A stretch of 64,000 bases of DNA from Stygiobacter sp. RIFOXYC2_FULL_38_25 (GTDB lineage Bacteria > Bacteroidota > Ignavibacteria > Ignavibacteriales > Melioribacteraceae), in assembly GCA_001803165.1 (NCBI GenBank), contig MHAZ01000021.1, positions 372,001 to 436,000 of the forward strand. The letters run 5' to 3'. A program made the position numbers and the translations under genes. The stretch's first letter is position 1. Every line of letters begins with the position of its first letter. Of this stretch, positions 1 to 6,918 are shown piece after piece. The notes under the pieces were generated by a model. The model saw only the letters and a list, made by a program, of their open reading frames with translations, was not told the origin of the DNA and did not search any database.

Positions 1-24
1 AAAAAGTCCGGTTTATATTCGTTT

Positions 25-690
25 GTGAAATTTTTGAGCCAAACGATGAGTTTAAGAAATTCTTCATTCCTTTTGTTGGTCCTCTTTTATGCGTGCGGAA
101 CACAAGCGCCGCAAATGCTTAATCTTGATACCGCAAAGAAGCTGATTCAGAACTATTATGAAGGCGGTCTGTTCGATAAAGAATGTGCCGAAGCAATTAA
201 TGTTGGAATAGCCGAAATAGAAAAGTTAAAGCTGTCGAGAAACTCCGCCGTTGTGTTTGATATAGATGAAACCGTGCTATCAAACTACGAACACACAAAG
301 GAACTCGGCTTTGGATATGTTTATGATCTCTATGAAAAATGGCTGAGGCAAGGCGAGGCAAAAGCGATCCCGGAAACCAAGCGCTTTTACAATTGGCTCG
401 TTCAAAAAAATATAAAAGTTATATTCCTAACCGGAAGACAAGCTGGAGATTTTGCTTCGACGAAGAAAAATTTGTTGAATGAAGGATTCACAAACTTTGA
501 TACATTAATCGTTCGTTCGGAACAAACAAGAAAGATTCCGGCGGCGGAATGGAAAGCAATTGAACGAGAACGCCTAACCAAGAATGGATATGAGATTATC
601 GCTTGCATCGGTGACCAATGGAGCGATCTGGTGGGAGGATACACCGGTATTAAAATAAAATTGCCAAATAATTTGTATATCATAGAATAA
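25..690 (+). CDS. HAD-superfamily acid phosphatase, probable lipoprotein
   Basis: Probable cell-envelope phosphomonoesterase of HAD subfamily IIIB (class B acid phosphatase / lipoprotein e(P4) type), which would release phosphate from nucleotides or other monoesters outside the cytoplasm. Visible are the HAD motif I DIDET (Asp79 and Asp81 as nucleophile and acid/base), motif II around FLTGR, and motif IV GDQWSD, all in the right order in a protein of family-typical length. The N terminus has a hydrophobic stretch ending in FYAC (Cys24), a plausible lipoprotein cleavage site. The start is uncertain: GTG at 25 or ATG at 46, neither with a clear ribosome binding site. It lies close to the left edge, so its promoter may be outside the window. 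Family assignment is firm; substrate is unknown. Confidence 0.85.
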   Translation: MKFLSQTMSLRNSSFLLLVLFYACGTQAPQMLNLDTAKKLIQNYYEGGLFDKECAEAINVGIAEIEKLKLSRNSAVVFDIDETVLSNYEHTKELGFGYVYDLYEKWLRQGEAKAIPETKRFYNWLVQKNIKVIFLTGRQAGDFASTKKNLLNEGFTNFDTLIVRSEQTRKIPAAEWKAIERERLTKNGYEIIACIGDQWSDLVGGYTGIKIKLPNNLYIIE

Positions 691-692
691 GC

Positions 693-890
693 ATGAGCTC
701 GTTTTCCTGTCCCCATATTGATGCAACCAGTTTTTGCAGCCGGTTAAATGTTGATTGCATTCCGGGTAGAAAAGGATGCGTGTTAAGCCGTAAAGTTTCG
801 TTCGCTATTCCGGCAAATAAAAGAAAACTTTCCGACGAGCATGAAAAAGTGAACGATCCTTTCAAAGAATATAGAAGAAAGAAAAAATAA
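693..890 (+). CDS. Small cysteine-rich protein (CPHID / PGRKGCVL motifs)
   Basis: A 65-residue protein starting three bases after the phosphatase gene ends. It has four cysteines: one in an N-terminal CPHID motif, one in the SFCSRL segment, one in NVDC and one in PGRKGCVL, then a very basic tail ending RRKKK. The spacing of cysteines suggests metal binding or a compact disulfide fold. I recall small proteins of similar pattern in Bacteroidota and relatives but cannot name a family. No signal peptide is seen. A longer open frame on the opposite strand covers the same bases but has no family features. The gene call rests on the tight spacing to its neighbours and the orderly motifs; function is unknown. 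Confidence 0.5.
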   Translation: MSSFSCPHIDATSFCSRLNVDCIPGRKGCVLSRKVSFAIPANKRKLSDEHEKVNDPFKEYRRKKK

Positions 891-902
891 ACGGAGACAA
901 TT

Positions 903-1772
903 TTGAAAAAGATTTTAATTGCCGTTCTACTGGTAACATCATTTGCGTATTCGCAATCGCCGGTACCTAAAAATGCCAGACTCGAAAAGATTTCTACGGG
1001 ACATGTTTTTGTTGAAGGACCGGTTTGGAAAGATGGAGTTGGCTTGCTCTTTTCAGACATGGGCTCAAACTGCATCAACAAGTGGAATCCGGAAAGCGGC
1101 ACAACAGTTTTTATGAAACCATCTTTTGTTTCCAACGGATTAACTTACGATAACAACGGCAGCTTAATTATGATGCAGACCGGAAAGCGCCGAGTTGCGC
1201 GCCTGGAAAAAGATGGAACAACACAAACTTCTTTAGCTGATAAGTTCGAAGGGAAAAGATTCAACAGTCCAAACGATATCGCTGTAAAATCCAGCGGTTC
1301 AATTTTCTTTACCGATCCGGATTTCAATACTCCTTCCGGCGAAAGTGCTGAATTAAGTATAAAAGGAATTTACAGACTCGGCATAAACGGCTCGCTCAAA
1401 CTGCTTGATGATACTTTTGATAAACCAAACGGAATTTGTTTTTCGCCAGACGAGAAAAAACTGTATGTGTGTGAATCGCCCAAAGCAATTGTATACGTTT
1501 GGGATGTTGTTAACGATTCAACTGTTGCTAATAAAAAACTTTTCTACGCTATACCGAAAAAAGGTTACGCAGATGGAATGAAAACCGATCCGGCTGGAAA
1601 TCTTTACTGCACTGGTCCCGGTGGTGTTTGGGTAATTTCGTCGGATGGAAAACTGCTGGATAAAATTGCAACCCCGGAAACTCCAACAAATTGCAATTGG
1701 GGCGATGCGGATAGAAAAACTTTGTACATCACAGCGCAAACATCTGTTTACAAAATTAGATTAGCCGAATAA
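903..1772 (+). CDS. SMP-30/gluconolactonase family protein, exported
   Basis: Six-bladed propeller hydrolase of the SMP-30/gluconolactonase/LRE family, expected to open sugar lactones in the periplasm. The start is TTG at 903, preceded by GGAG about six bases upstream, and gives a clean signal peptide (MKKILIAVLLVTSFAYSQ). Family features are the GPVWKDG segment near residue 40, the NGLTYDNNG segment, the SPNDIAVKSSGSIFFTDP stretch with its metal-ligand Asn-Asp, and the later KPNGICFSPDEKKLYVCES strand. Length (289 residues) fits the family. It is followed after 13 bases by the cupin gene and then an oxidoreductase, suggesting one transcript for sugar-acid or lactone use. The exact lactone is unknown. 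Confidence 0.88.
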   Translation: MKKILIAVLLVTSFAYSQSPVPKNARLEKISTGHVFVEGPVWKDGVGLLFSDMGSNCINKWNPESGTTVFMKPSFVSNGLTYDNNGSLIMMQTGKRRVARLEKDGTTQTSLADKFEGKRFNSPNDIAVKSSGSIFFTDPDFNTPSGESAELSIKGIYRLGINGSLKLLDDTFDKPNGICFSPDEKKLYVCESPKAIVYVWDVVNDSTVANKKLFYAIPKKGYADGMKTDPAGNLYCTGPGGVWVISSDGKLLDKIATPETPTNCNWGDADRKTLYITAQTSVYKIRLAE

Positions 1773-1785
1773 ATTTAGAGGAACT

Positions 1786-2235
1786 ATGAACCGCTTTCTT
1801 AAAATCACCAGTTTACTTTTTCTTTTATTTGTTTCATTTGCTTATTCGCAAGAGCTAAAACTCGAACCGAAAGTAATTGTTCCGGAAGATGTAAAATGGA
1901 CTGTTGCCGCAAATGGTATTCAAACTTCTGTGCTATACGGCGATCCAACCAAAGCTGGCTACTATGTTATGTTTTATAAAATTCCGGCTGATCTAAAACT
2001 GCCGCCTCATTTTCACCCGGAAAGCAGAACCGTCGTTGTTGTAACCGGAAAATTTTACTACGGATACGGTTCAACATTTGATGAAAGCAAAATGTATGAA
2101 ATGCCGCAAGGAACTTATTTCACCGAGCCGGGCAATCAACATCATTTCGCTTATGCTAAAGCGGGAGAAGTGTTATTGTACGTTGCGGGATTCGGACCAA
2201 CCGGAACAACCTTTGTTGAGCAAAAGGAAAAGTAA
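1786..2235 (+). CDS. Exported cupin-domain protein
   Basis: A 149-residue secreted protein with a single cupin barrel. The signal peptide ends at SFAYSQ. Cupin motif 1 is seen as PPHFHPES...VVVVTGKFYYGYG (metal-binding histidines in HFHPE) and motif 2 as TEPGNQHHFAYAKAGE. Single-domain cupins of this kind are often sugar isomerases, lactone-binding proteins or small dioxygenase-like enzymes, so no activity can be assigned. It lies 13 bases after the SMP-30 gene and six bases before the Gfo/Idh oxidoreductase gene, so the three are probably co-transcribed. Confidence 0.82.
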   Translation: MNRFLKITSLLFLLFVSFAYSQELKLEPKVIVPEDVKWTVAANGIQTSVLYGDPTKAGYYVMFYKIPADLKLPPHFHPESRTVVVVTGKFYYGYGSTFDESKMYEMPQGTYFTEPGNQHHFAYAKAGEVLLYVAGFGPTGTTFVEQKEK

Positions 2236-2241
2236 ATTTCA

Positions 2242-3216
2242 ATGAAAGAGAAAATCCGGTGGGGAATTATTGGATGCGGTGACGTAACGGAAGTTAAAAG
2301 TGGTCCCGGTTTTCAGAAAGCTAATGGCTCTGAACTTGTTGCCGTAATGAGAAGAAATAAAACACTCGCTCAAGATTACGCAAGCAGACATAACGTTCCA
2401 AAGTGGTATGGAGACGCGCAAGATTTAATAAACGATCCCGATGTTGATGCGGTTTACATTGCTACTCCGCCCTCTTCTCACAAAAAATATGTTATTGATA
2501 CCGCCAACGCCGGCAAACCGGTTTATGTCGAAAAGCCTATGGCGCTTAGTTACAAAGAATGTTTAGAAATGGTTGAGTTCTGTGAGAAAGAAAACGTTCC
2601 CCTTTTCGTTGCTTACTATAGAAGAGCTTTGCCGAGATTTCTAAAAATTAAATCTCTTATTGAAGATGGCGCTATTGGTGAGGTTCGTTGCGTTAACACT
2701 CGCTTAAGACAAAAGCCGAATGAAAAAGATTTATCGCAACCTGAAAACTGGCGCACTAATCCATCTATTGCCGGATGTGGATATTTCTGCGATATGGGTT
2801 CGCACATGATTGATATTCTACAATTCATTCTTGGGGAAATCAAAGACGCGCAAGGATTTACCGGCAATCAGCAGAAACTTTATGAAGCGGAAGATATTGT
2901 TAGCGCTTCATTTGTATTTGAAAATGGAATCCATGGAACCGGAAGCTGGTGTTTCAGTTCCAATCATGAAATTGATGAAACGGAAATTGTAGGAACAAAA
3001 GGAAGAATTGTATTTCCAACTTTTCAACTTATTCCAACAATTTTAGAAACAAACAATTCCAAAGAAGAATTTGATATTAAAAATCCTCCGCATATTGCTC
3101 AGTTGTTAATTCAGACAATTGTAGATGAGCTTCGCGGAGTTAGTAGTTGCCCGAGCACCGGAAGAAGCGGCGCCTCTGCAAGTCGTGTAATGGATAAAAT
3201 CTTAGGACGTGAATAG
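2242..3216 (+). CDS. Gfo/Idh/MocA family NAD(P)-dependent oxidoreductase
   Basis: Cytoplasmic dehydrogenase of the Gfo/Idh/MocA family (324 residues), which usually oxidises or reduces sugars, inositols or sugar acids using NAD(P). The Rossmann motif GIIGCGDV is at the N terminus, followed by DVDAVYIATPPSSH, and the family signature EKPMALSY near residue 97 carries the catalytic-region Lys-Pro. The C-terminal half has the GCGYFCDMGSHMIDIL segment typical of the substrate domain. No signal peptide is present, unlike the two genes before it. The substrate cannot be read from sequence. Confidence 0.9.
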   Translation: MKEKIRWGIIGCGDVTEVKSGPGFQKANGSELVAVMRRNKTLAQDYASRHNVPKWYGDAQDLINDPDVDAVYIATPPSSHKKYVIDTANAGKPVYVEKPMALSYKECLEMVEFCEKENVPLFVAYYRRALPRFLKIKSLIEDGAIGEVRCVNTRLRQKPNEKDLSQPENWRTNPSIAGCGYFCDMGSHMIDILQFILGEIKDAQGFTGNQQKLYEAEDIVSASFVFENGIHGTGSWCFSSNHEIDETEIVGTKGRIVFPTFQLIPTILETNNSKEEFDIKNPPHIAQLLIQTIVDELRGVSSCPSTGRSGASASRVMDKILGRE

Positions 3217-3266
3217 ATGAATACATTAGCACTAAATAAACACATCTAACAAAAAGGAAAAACGTG

Positions 3267-3767
3267 ATGGCGACAACAAAAGAAAACTTGAAAGAAGCAT
3301 TTGCCGGTGAAAGCCAGGCAAATCAAAAGTACCGCGCTTTTGCAAAGAAGGCAGAGAAAGAAGGATTTCCGAATATCGCTAAATTATTTGCTACAGCCGC
3401 AGAAGCTGAAAGAATTCACGCAGAAGGACATCTCGGTTCACTTGATGGAATTAACTCTACGGTTGAAAATTTGAAAGCCGCAATCGAAGGTGAAACTTAT
3501 GAGTACACAGAAATGTATCCGCCAATGCACGAGCAAGCTGTTGCAGAAAACCACAAAGCTCAACGCATGTTTAAATATGCTCTCGATGCGGAAAAAGTTC
3601 ATGCCGATTTATATAAGATTGCATTAGCCGCGGCAGAGCAAGGTAAAGATTTAGATGTAGGCGAGATTTATCTCTGTCCGGTTTGCGGACATATTGAATT
3701 TGGCGAGCCGAAAGAGAAGTGCCCAATTTGCGGCACACTGCCAACCAAGTATGTTAAAGTTGCGTAA
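3267..3767 (+). CDS. Rubrerythrin
   Basis: Non-haem di-iron peroxidase that detoxifies hydrogen peroxide in anaerobic or microaerophilic bacteria. The four-helix ferritin-like part has the ligands in GESQANQKY, EAERIHAEGH, EGETYEY and DAEKVHADLY, and the C-terminal rubredoxin-like domain has the iron knot CPVCG...CPICG. Length (166 residues) is typical of the short form. The ATG at 3267 is preferred over the GTG three bases earlier because AAGGA lies about eight bases before it and MATTKENLKEAF is the usual beginning. It seems to be transcribed alone. Its presence points to an anaerobic or facultative life style. Confidence 0.95.
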   Translation: MATTKENLKEAFAGESQANQKYRAFAKKAEKEGFPNIAKLFATAAEAERIHAEGHLGSLDGINSTVENLKAAIEGETYEYTEMYPPMHEQAVAENHKAQRMFKYALDAEKVHADLYKIALAAAEQGKDLDVGEIYLCPVCGHIEFGEPKEKCPICGTLPTKYVKVA

Positions 3768-3791
3768 TGTTTTTAACTAAGCGGATTTTCT

Positions 3792-4670
3792 ATGTGTAAA
3801 ACTTTTTTATTCGTTTTAATGCTTTCTGCTGTTTCGCTAATCACGGCACAGAATATCAAATTCATTGGTAAACCCGAATTGGTCCTTCCTCATCTTGTCT
3901 CTACTGAAAAATCGGAAATCAAACTTACATTTAGTCCTGACGGAACAAGAATGCTCTGGGGAACTATCGGCTGGGAAAATGGAATTGGCGGCTGGGATAT
4001 TTGGGAAAGCGTAAAAGAAAATAATCAGTGGGGAAAACCAAAACCGGTTTCGTTTAATTCATCAAGTAACGATTTCGATCCTTGCTTTAGCTTTGATGGA
4101 AAAGGCGTTTATTTCTTTTCGAACCGCGAGGGTGGATTTGGCGGCGATGATATTTATTATGTTCCTTTTGATAACAAAACCAAAACTTATGGTTCACCTA
4201 CAAATCTTGGCGAAAACATTAATTCTAAAGGCGATGAATGGGGTCCGGTGATTTCCGATGATGGAAACACATTAATGTTTTGCACAGACGGGCGCGGTGG
4301 GTTAGGCAAGCATGATATTTTCACCTCCAAATTCGAAAACGGGAATTGGCTTCCTGCTGTAAGTATTGGCGAACCAATTAATTCTCCTCTGGATGATTTC
4401 GACCCGGCATTTCTAAGCGATGGAAAAACAATTGTGTTTGCTTCCGAACGCGCCGGAAATGACGCAGTTGATCTTTATGTTTCCGAATGGAAAGAGAACA
4501 AGTATTCAACTCCGGTTATTTTAAACTCAGTTATAAATTCGAAGGACTTCTGGGATTTCGGCTGTTCGGTAAATCCGAAGGAGAGAAATGTGTTGTATTA
4601 CAATTCGCACAACCCCAATAACGGTGTTGGTAAAGTTGATGTTTACAAAATCAAATATGTGATTCACTAA
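3792..4670 (+). CDS. Exported PD40/WD40-like beta-propeller protein
   Basis: Secreted protein (292 residues) with a signal peptide ending near ITAQ and at least five repeats of the PD40/TolB-like propeller type. Each repeat has the form D-P-x-F-S-x-D-G-K...YF-x-S-x-R, for example FDPCFSFDGKGVYFFSNREGG and FDPAFLSDGKTIVFASERAG, with GGDDIYY or KHDIFTS strands between. Such proteins occur in the Bacteroidota envelope, often as OmpA-associated or peptidase-associated propellers, but this one has no extra domain. Function is unknown; a binding or scaffold role is most likely. It begins 24 bases after rubrerythrin. Confidence 0.8.
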   Translation: MCKTFLFVLMLSAVSLITAQNIKFIGKPELVLPHLVSTEKSEIKLTFSPDGTRMLWGTIGWENGIGGWDIWESVKENNQWGKPKPVSFNSSSNDFDPCFSFDGKGVYFFSNREGGFGGDDIYYVPFDNKTKTYGSPTNLGENINSKGDEWGPVISDDGNTLMFCTDGRGGLGKHDIFTSKFENGNWLPAVSIGEPINSPLDDFDPAFLSDGKTIVFASERAGNDAVDLYVSEWKENKYSTPVILNSVINSKDFWDFGCSVNPKERNVLYYNSHNPNNGVGKVDVYKIKYVIH

Positions 4671-4706
4671 AAGTGATATTATTAAACGATTCACACAGGA
4701 GAACAA

Positions 4707-5033
4707 ATGTCGGAATTTTCAAACGTAACTATTATTAAAAAAGCTAATGTTTATTTTGATGGGAAAGTAACAAGCAGAACTGTTTTGTTTGACGATGGAA
4801 CAAAGAAAACTTTAGGAATAATGATGCCCGGTGAATATGAATTTGGAACAGCAGATAAGGAATTGATGGAAATTCTTGCGGGCGATATGGATGTTCTTCT
4901 TCCTACCGAAACTGTGTGGAAAAAATTTACCGGCGGTGATTCGTTTTACGTGCCGGCAAATTCCAAGTTTAATCTAAAAGTTAACACGGTTACAGATTAC
5001 TGCTGTTCTTATATTAAAGAATGGAACCACTAG
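4707..5033 (+). CDS. ppnP: Pyrimidine/purine nucleoside phosphorylase PpnP
   Basis: Small cupin-fold enzyme of the PpnP (YaiE, DUF1255) family that splits purine and pyrimidine nucleosides with phosphate to free base and ribose 1-phosphate. The 108-residue length and segments [37 protein letters not shown] and [14 protein letters not shown] match the family well. A good ribosome binding site (AGGAG) lies before the ATG. It belongs to nucleoside salvage. A hairpin overlapping its stop codon ends the transcript, so it is separate from the reductase gene that follows. Confidence 0.9.
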   Translation: MSEFSNVTIIKKANVYFDGKVTSRTVLFDDGTKKTLGIMMPGEYEFGTADKELMEILAGDMDVLLPTETVWKKFTGGDSFYVPANSKFNLKVNTVTDYCCSYIKEWNH

Positions 5034-5061
5034 CGGCTCGCATGGTGCCGCTTTAATTTTA
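5032..5061 (+). terminator. Hairpin terminator after ppnP
   Basis: AGCGGC (5032-5037) pairs with GCCGCT (5047-5052) around a nine-base loop, followed by a T-rich tract. The stem begins inside the ppnP stop codon, giving a compact intrinsic terminator. Confidence 0.65.
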
Positions 5062-5100
5062 CGAACTGTTTTTATTGTAACGAGATAAGGTGCTTTAAAA

Positions 5101-6135
5101 TTGGATACAACAGAATTTTTCGGAAACCAAAAGGTTTTTAGAATTCCCGCTTCTCAAGTTGAAGCAGAGTTTTTGCGAGTTCTGCTTAAGAATGGATTTA
5201 CAGAAACTAAAGCCAAAATTATAGCTCAAGTGTACACCGAAAACAGCATTGACGGAGTTTACACTCACGGAGTAAACCGCTTCTCAAAATTTATTCTGTA
5301 CATAAAAGAAAAAGTTATTGATGTAAATGCCGAGCCGGAATTAAAACATTCCGCCGGAGCTTTGGAACAGTGGAATGGAAATTTAGGCGCGGGAATTTTA
5401 AATGCGCTAAAAGCTACAGACCGCGCGATGGAATTAGCAGCAGAATTTGGAATTGGCTGTGTTGCGCTTGCTAATACAAGCCACTGGATGCGAGGCGGAA
5501 CTTACGGCTGGCGCGTGGCTAAAAAAGGTTTTGCGTTTATTAGTTGGACAAACACTCTGGGGCTTATGCCGGCTTGGGGCGCAACCAATCCAAAGATTGG
5601 AAACAACCCGATTGTTTTTGGCGCGCCGTATAACGATGAGGCAATTGTTCTTGATATGGCAATGTCTCAATTTGCTTATGGAAAATTAGAAGCAGCGCAG
5701 ATAAGAAATCAGCAGATGCCGACTTTTGGCGGATATAATAAAGATGGAATTCTTACTACCGATCCGTCGGAAATTTTAGATTCGCAGCGGTTACTTCCTA
5801 CCGGGTATTGGAAAGGCGCGGGACTTGCTTTGCTAATTGATGTTCTGGCGACGGTTCTTTCCGGTGGAACACCAACTCATGAGATAAGTAAGCAAACGTA
5901 TGAACACGCTCTCTCACAAGTTTTCATCGCAATGGATTTATCTAAACTTGGAAATGCTTCCTCAATTTCTAAAACTATCAATCAAATAATTGATGATTAC
6001 CACACATCAATTCCGGAAGATGACTCGAAAGAAATTCTTTATCCGGGCGAGCGTGTTTTGAAAACTAGAAAAGATAATTTACTTAACGGAATTCCGGTTG
6101 ATGAAGTAGTGTGGAAAGAGATTATTGGGTTATAA
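5101..6135 (+). CDS. 2,3-diketo-L-gulonate reductase-like (malate/L-lactate dehydrogenase fold)
   Basis: NAD(P)H-dependent oxidoreductase of the Ldh_2 (malate/L-lactate/ureidoglycolate/DlgD) family, 344 residues. It resembles DlgD (YiaK), which reduces 2,3-diketo-L-gulonate in ascorbate and uronate breakdown: the segments DGVYTHGVNRF with the catalytic histidine, NTSHWMRGGTYGWR, and MPAWGATNPKIGNNP fit that subgroup. The start is TTG at 5101 with AAGG about ten bases before it; no ATG near the N terminus fits. Together with the SMP-30, cupin and Gfo/Idh genes upstream it suggests a sugar-acid pathway, but the ppnP terminator separates the two transcripts. Subfamily is likely, substrate not proven. 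Confidence 0.82.
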   Translation: MDTTEFFGNQKVFRIPASQVEAEFLRVLLKNGFTETKAKIIAQVYTENSIDGVYTHGVNRFSKFILYIKEKVIDVNAEPELKHSAGALEQWNGNLGAGILNALKATDRAMELAAEFGIGCVALANTSHWMRGGTYGWRVAKKGFAFISWTNTLGLMPAWGATNPKIGNNPIVFGAPYNDEAIVLDMAMSQFAYGKLEAAQIRNQQMPTFGGYNKDGILTTDPSEILDSQRLLPTGYWKGAGLALLIDVLATVLSGGTPTHEISKQTYEHALSQVFIAMDLSKLGNASSISKTINQIIDDYHTSIPEDDSKEILYPGERVLKTRKDNLLNGIPVDEVVWKEIIGL

Positions 6136-6155
6136 TTTAGCTTTACGGAATTGCA

Positions 6156-6446
6156 TTATTTATAAATACTTCCCCTAAAATCAATATCAACTACAGTTAC
6201 TACTATTTCCTTATCGTCTTCATATATATTGAAAATGATTCGCAGATTGTTTTTTCTTATCCTAAAGTAACCATCAAATTCGCCCTTCATCTTTACCAAA
6301 TCAATATTTTCATTCTTGCCGGTTAGCCGCCGAACGGCTTTTACAATTAAGCTCTTTACTTCGTCGGCAGTTATCTTGGCTTGATTTCTTCCAAGAAATT
6401 TTTCTGCTTTTCTTTGGTAATTAATCTTAAGCGTAATCGTTTGCAT
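6156..6446 (-). CDS. relE: RelE/ParE-family toxin
   Basis: Toxin of a type II toxin-antitoxin pair; RelE-type toxins cut mRNA on the ribosome. The 96-residue protein has the conserved centre VKMKGEFDGYFRIRKNNLRIIF and the final strand VVDIDFRGSIY, matching the pattern Lx-G-x-YRIRxxxYRI...hR-x-xY of the RelE/ParE superfamily. The gene lies 15 bases after the antitoxin gene on the same strand, the usual order for RelBE. Both run against the flanking genes, as expected for an accessory insertion. RelE and ParE members cannot be told apart with certainty by eye. Confidence 0.85.
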   Translation of the reverse strand: MQTITLKINYQRKAEKFLGRNQAKITADEVKSLIVKAVRRLTGKNENIDLVKMKGEFDGYFRIRKNNLRIIFNIYEDDKEIVVTVVDIDFRGSIYK

Positions 6447-6461
6447 ATTACATCTCTTCGA

Positions 6462-6752
6462 CTACAAAGAGACTTCTATGGATTCGCTTTTAACAATTCG
6501 TTTATCCGAAGGTGAATGCTTCTTTAATATTTTTTCCGTTTCCTTTTGCTCTTCTAAACTCATATTTGGAACAGAATCTAAACGCAGTCGGAACGGCAAT
6601 CCCTTATTCAGAACAACCGTTGAATAAAAAAGGCTAATTGCGGTAGAACTGCTTAATCCAATCTTCTTTAGTATGTCTTCTGCTTCACGTTTTAGATGAG
6701 AATTTATTCTTGCTGTTACAGTTGAGTCTTTCATTGTAATTTCCATTTTCAT
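6462..6752 (-). CDS. relB: RelB/DinJ-family antitoxin
   Basis: Ribbon-helix-helix antitoxin that binds the toxin and represses the pair's own promoter. The DNA-binding part reads STVTARINSHLKREAEDILKKIGLSSSTAISLF, then VVLNKGLPF, all typical of DinJ/RelB; the C-terminal half is charged and would wrap the toxin. Three in-frame ATG codons are available (6752, 6746, 6734). The one at 6734 gives MKDSTVTARI and has GGAA about eight bases upstream, so the true protein may be six residues shorter than listed. An imperfect inverted repeat (GTACTGC / GTATTAC) just upstream could be the operator. Confidence 0.87.
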   Translation of the reverse strand: MKMEITMKDSTVTARINSHLKREAEDILKKIGLSSSTAISLFYSTVVLNKGLPFRLRLDSVPNMSLEEQKETEKILKKHSPSDKRIVKSESIEVSL

Positions 6753-6880
6753 TCTATGCCAATGTAATACAAAGGCAGTACATTTTCAATTACACCACAG
6801 TTTCGTCTGTACTCATTAATCACGGATTGCCCCGTTTTGACTGTTATTCAACGGCATCAGCATCCCGCAGCAAGTTTTTT

Positions 6881-6890
6881 TATATTTGCG
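6881..6890 (+). promoter_or_regulatory. Bacteroidetes-like -7 element of valS
   Basis: TATATTTGCG fits the Bacteroidetes -7 consensus TAnnTTTG and lies 30 bases before the valS start codon. No clear -33 TTTG is seen at the usual distance, so the element is only a candidate. Confidence 0.45.
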
Positions 6891-6918
6891 CCACTTATTT
6901 TAATAATTAGAGAAATTA

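Noticed and set aside
680-1135. A 151-codon minus-strand frame over the small cysteine-rich gene and the start of the SMP-30 gene
   Set aside because: No recognisable domain, overlaps a clear signal peptide and ribosome binding site on the other strand, and conflicts with the tight plus-strand gene order.
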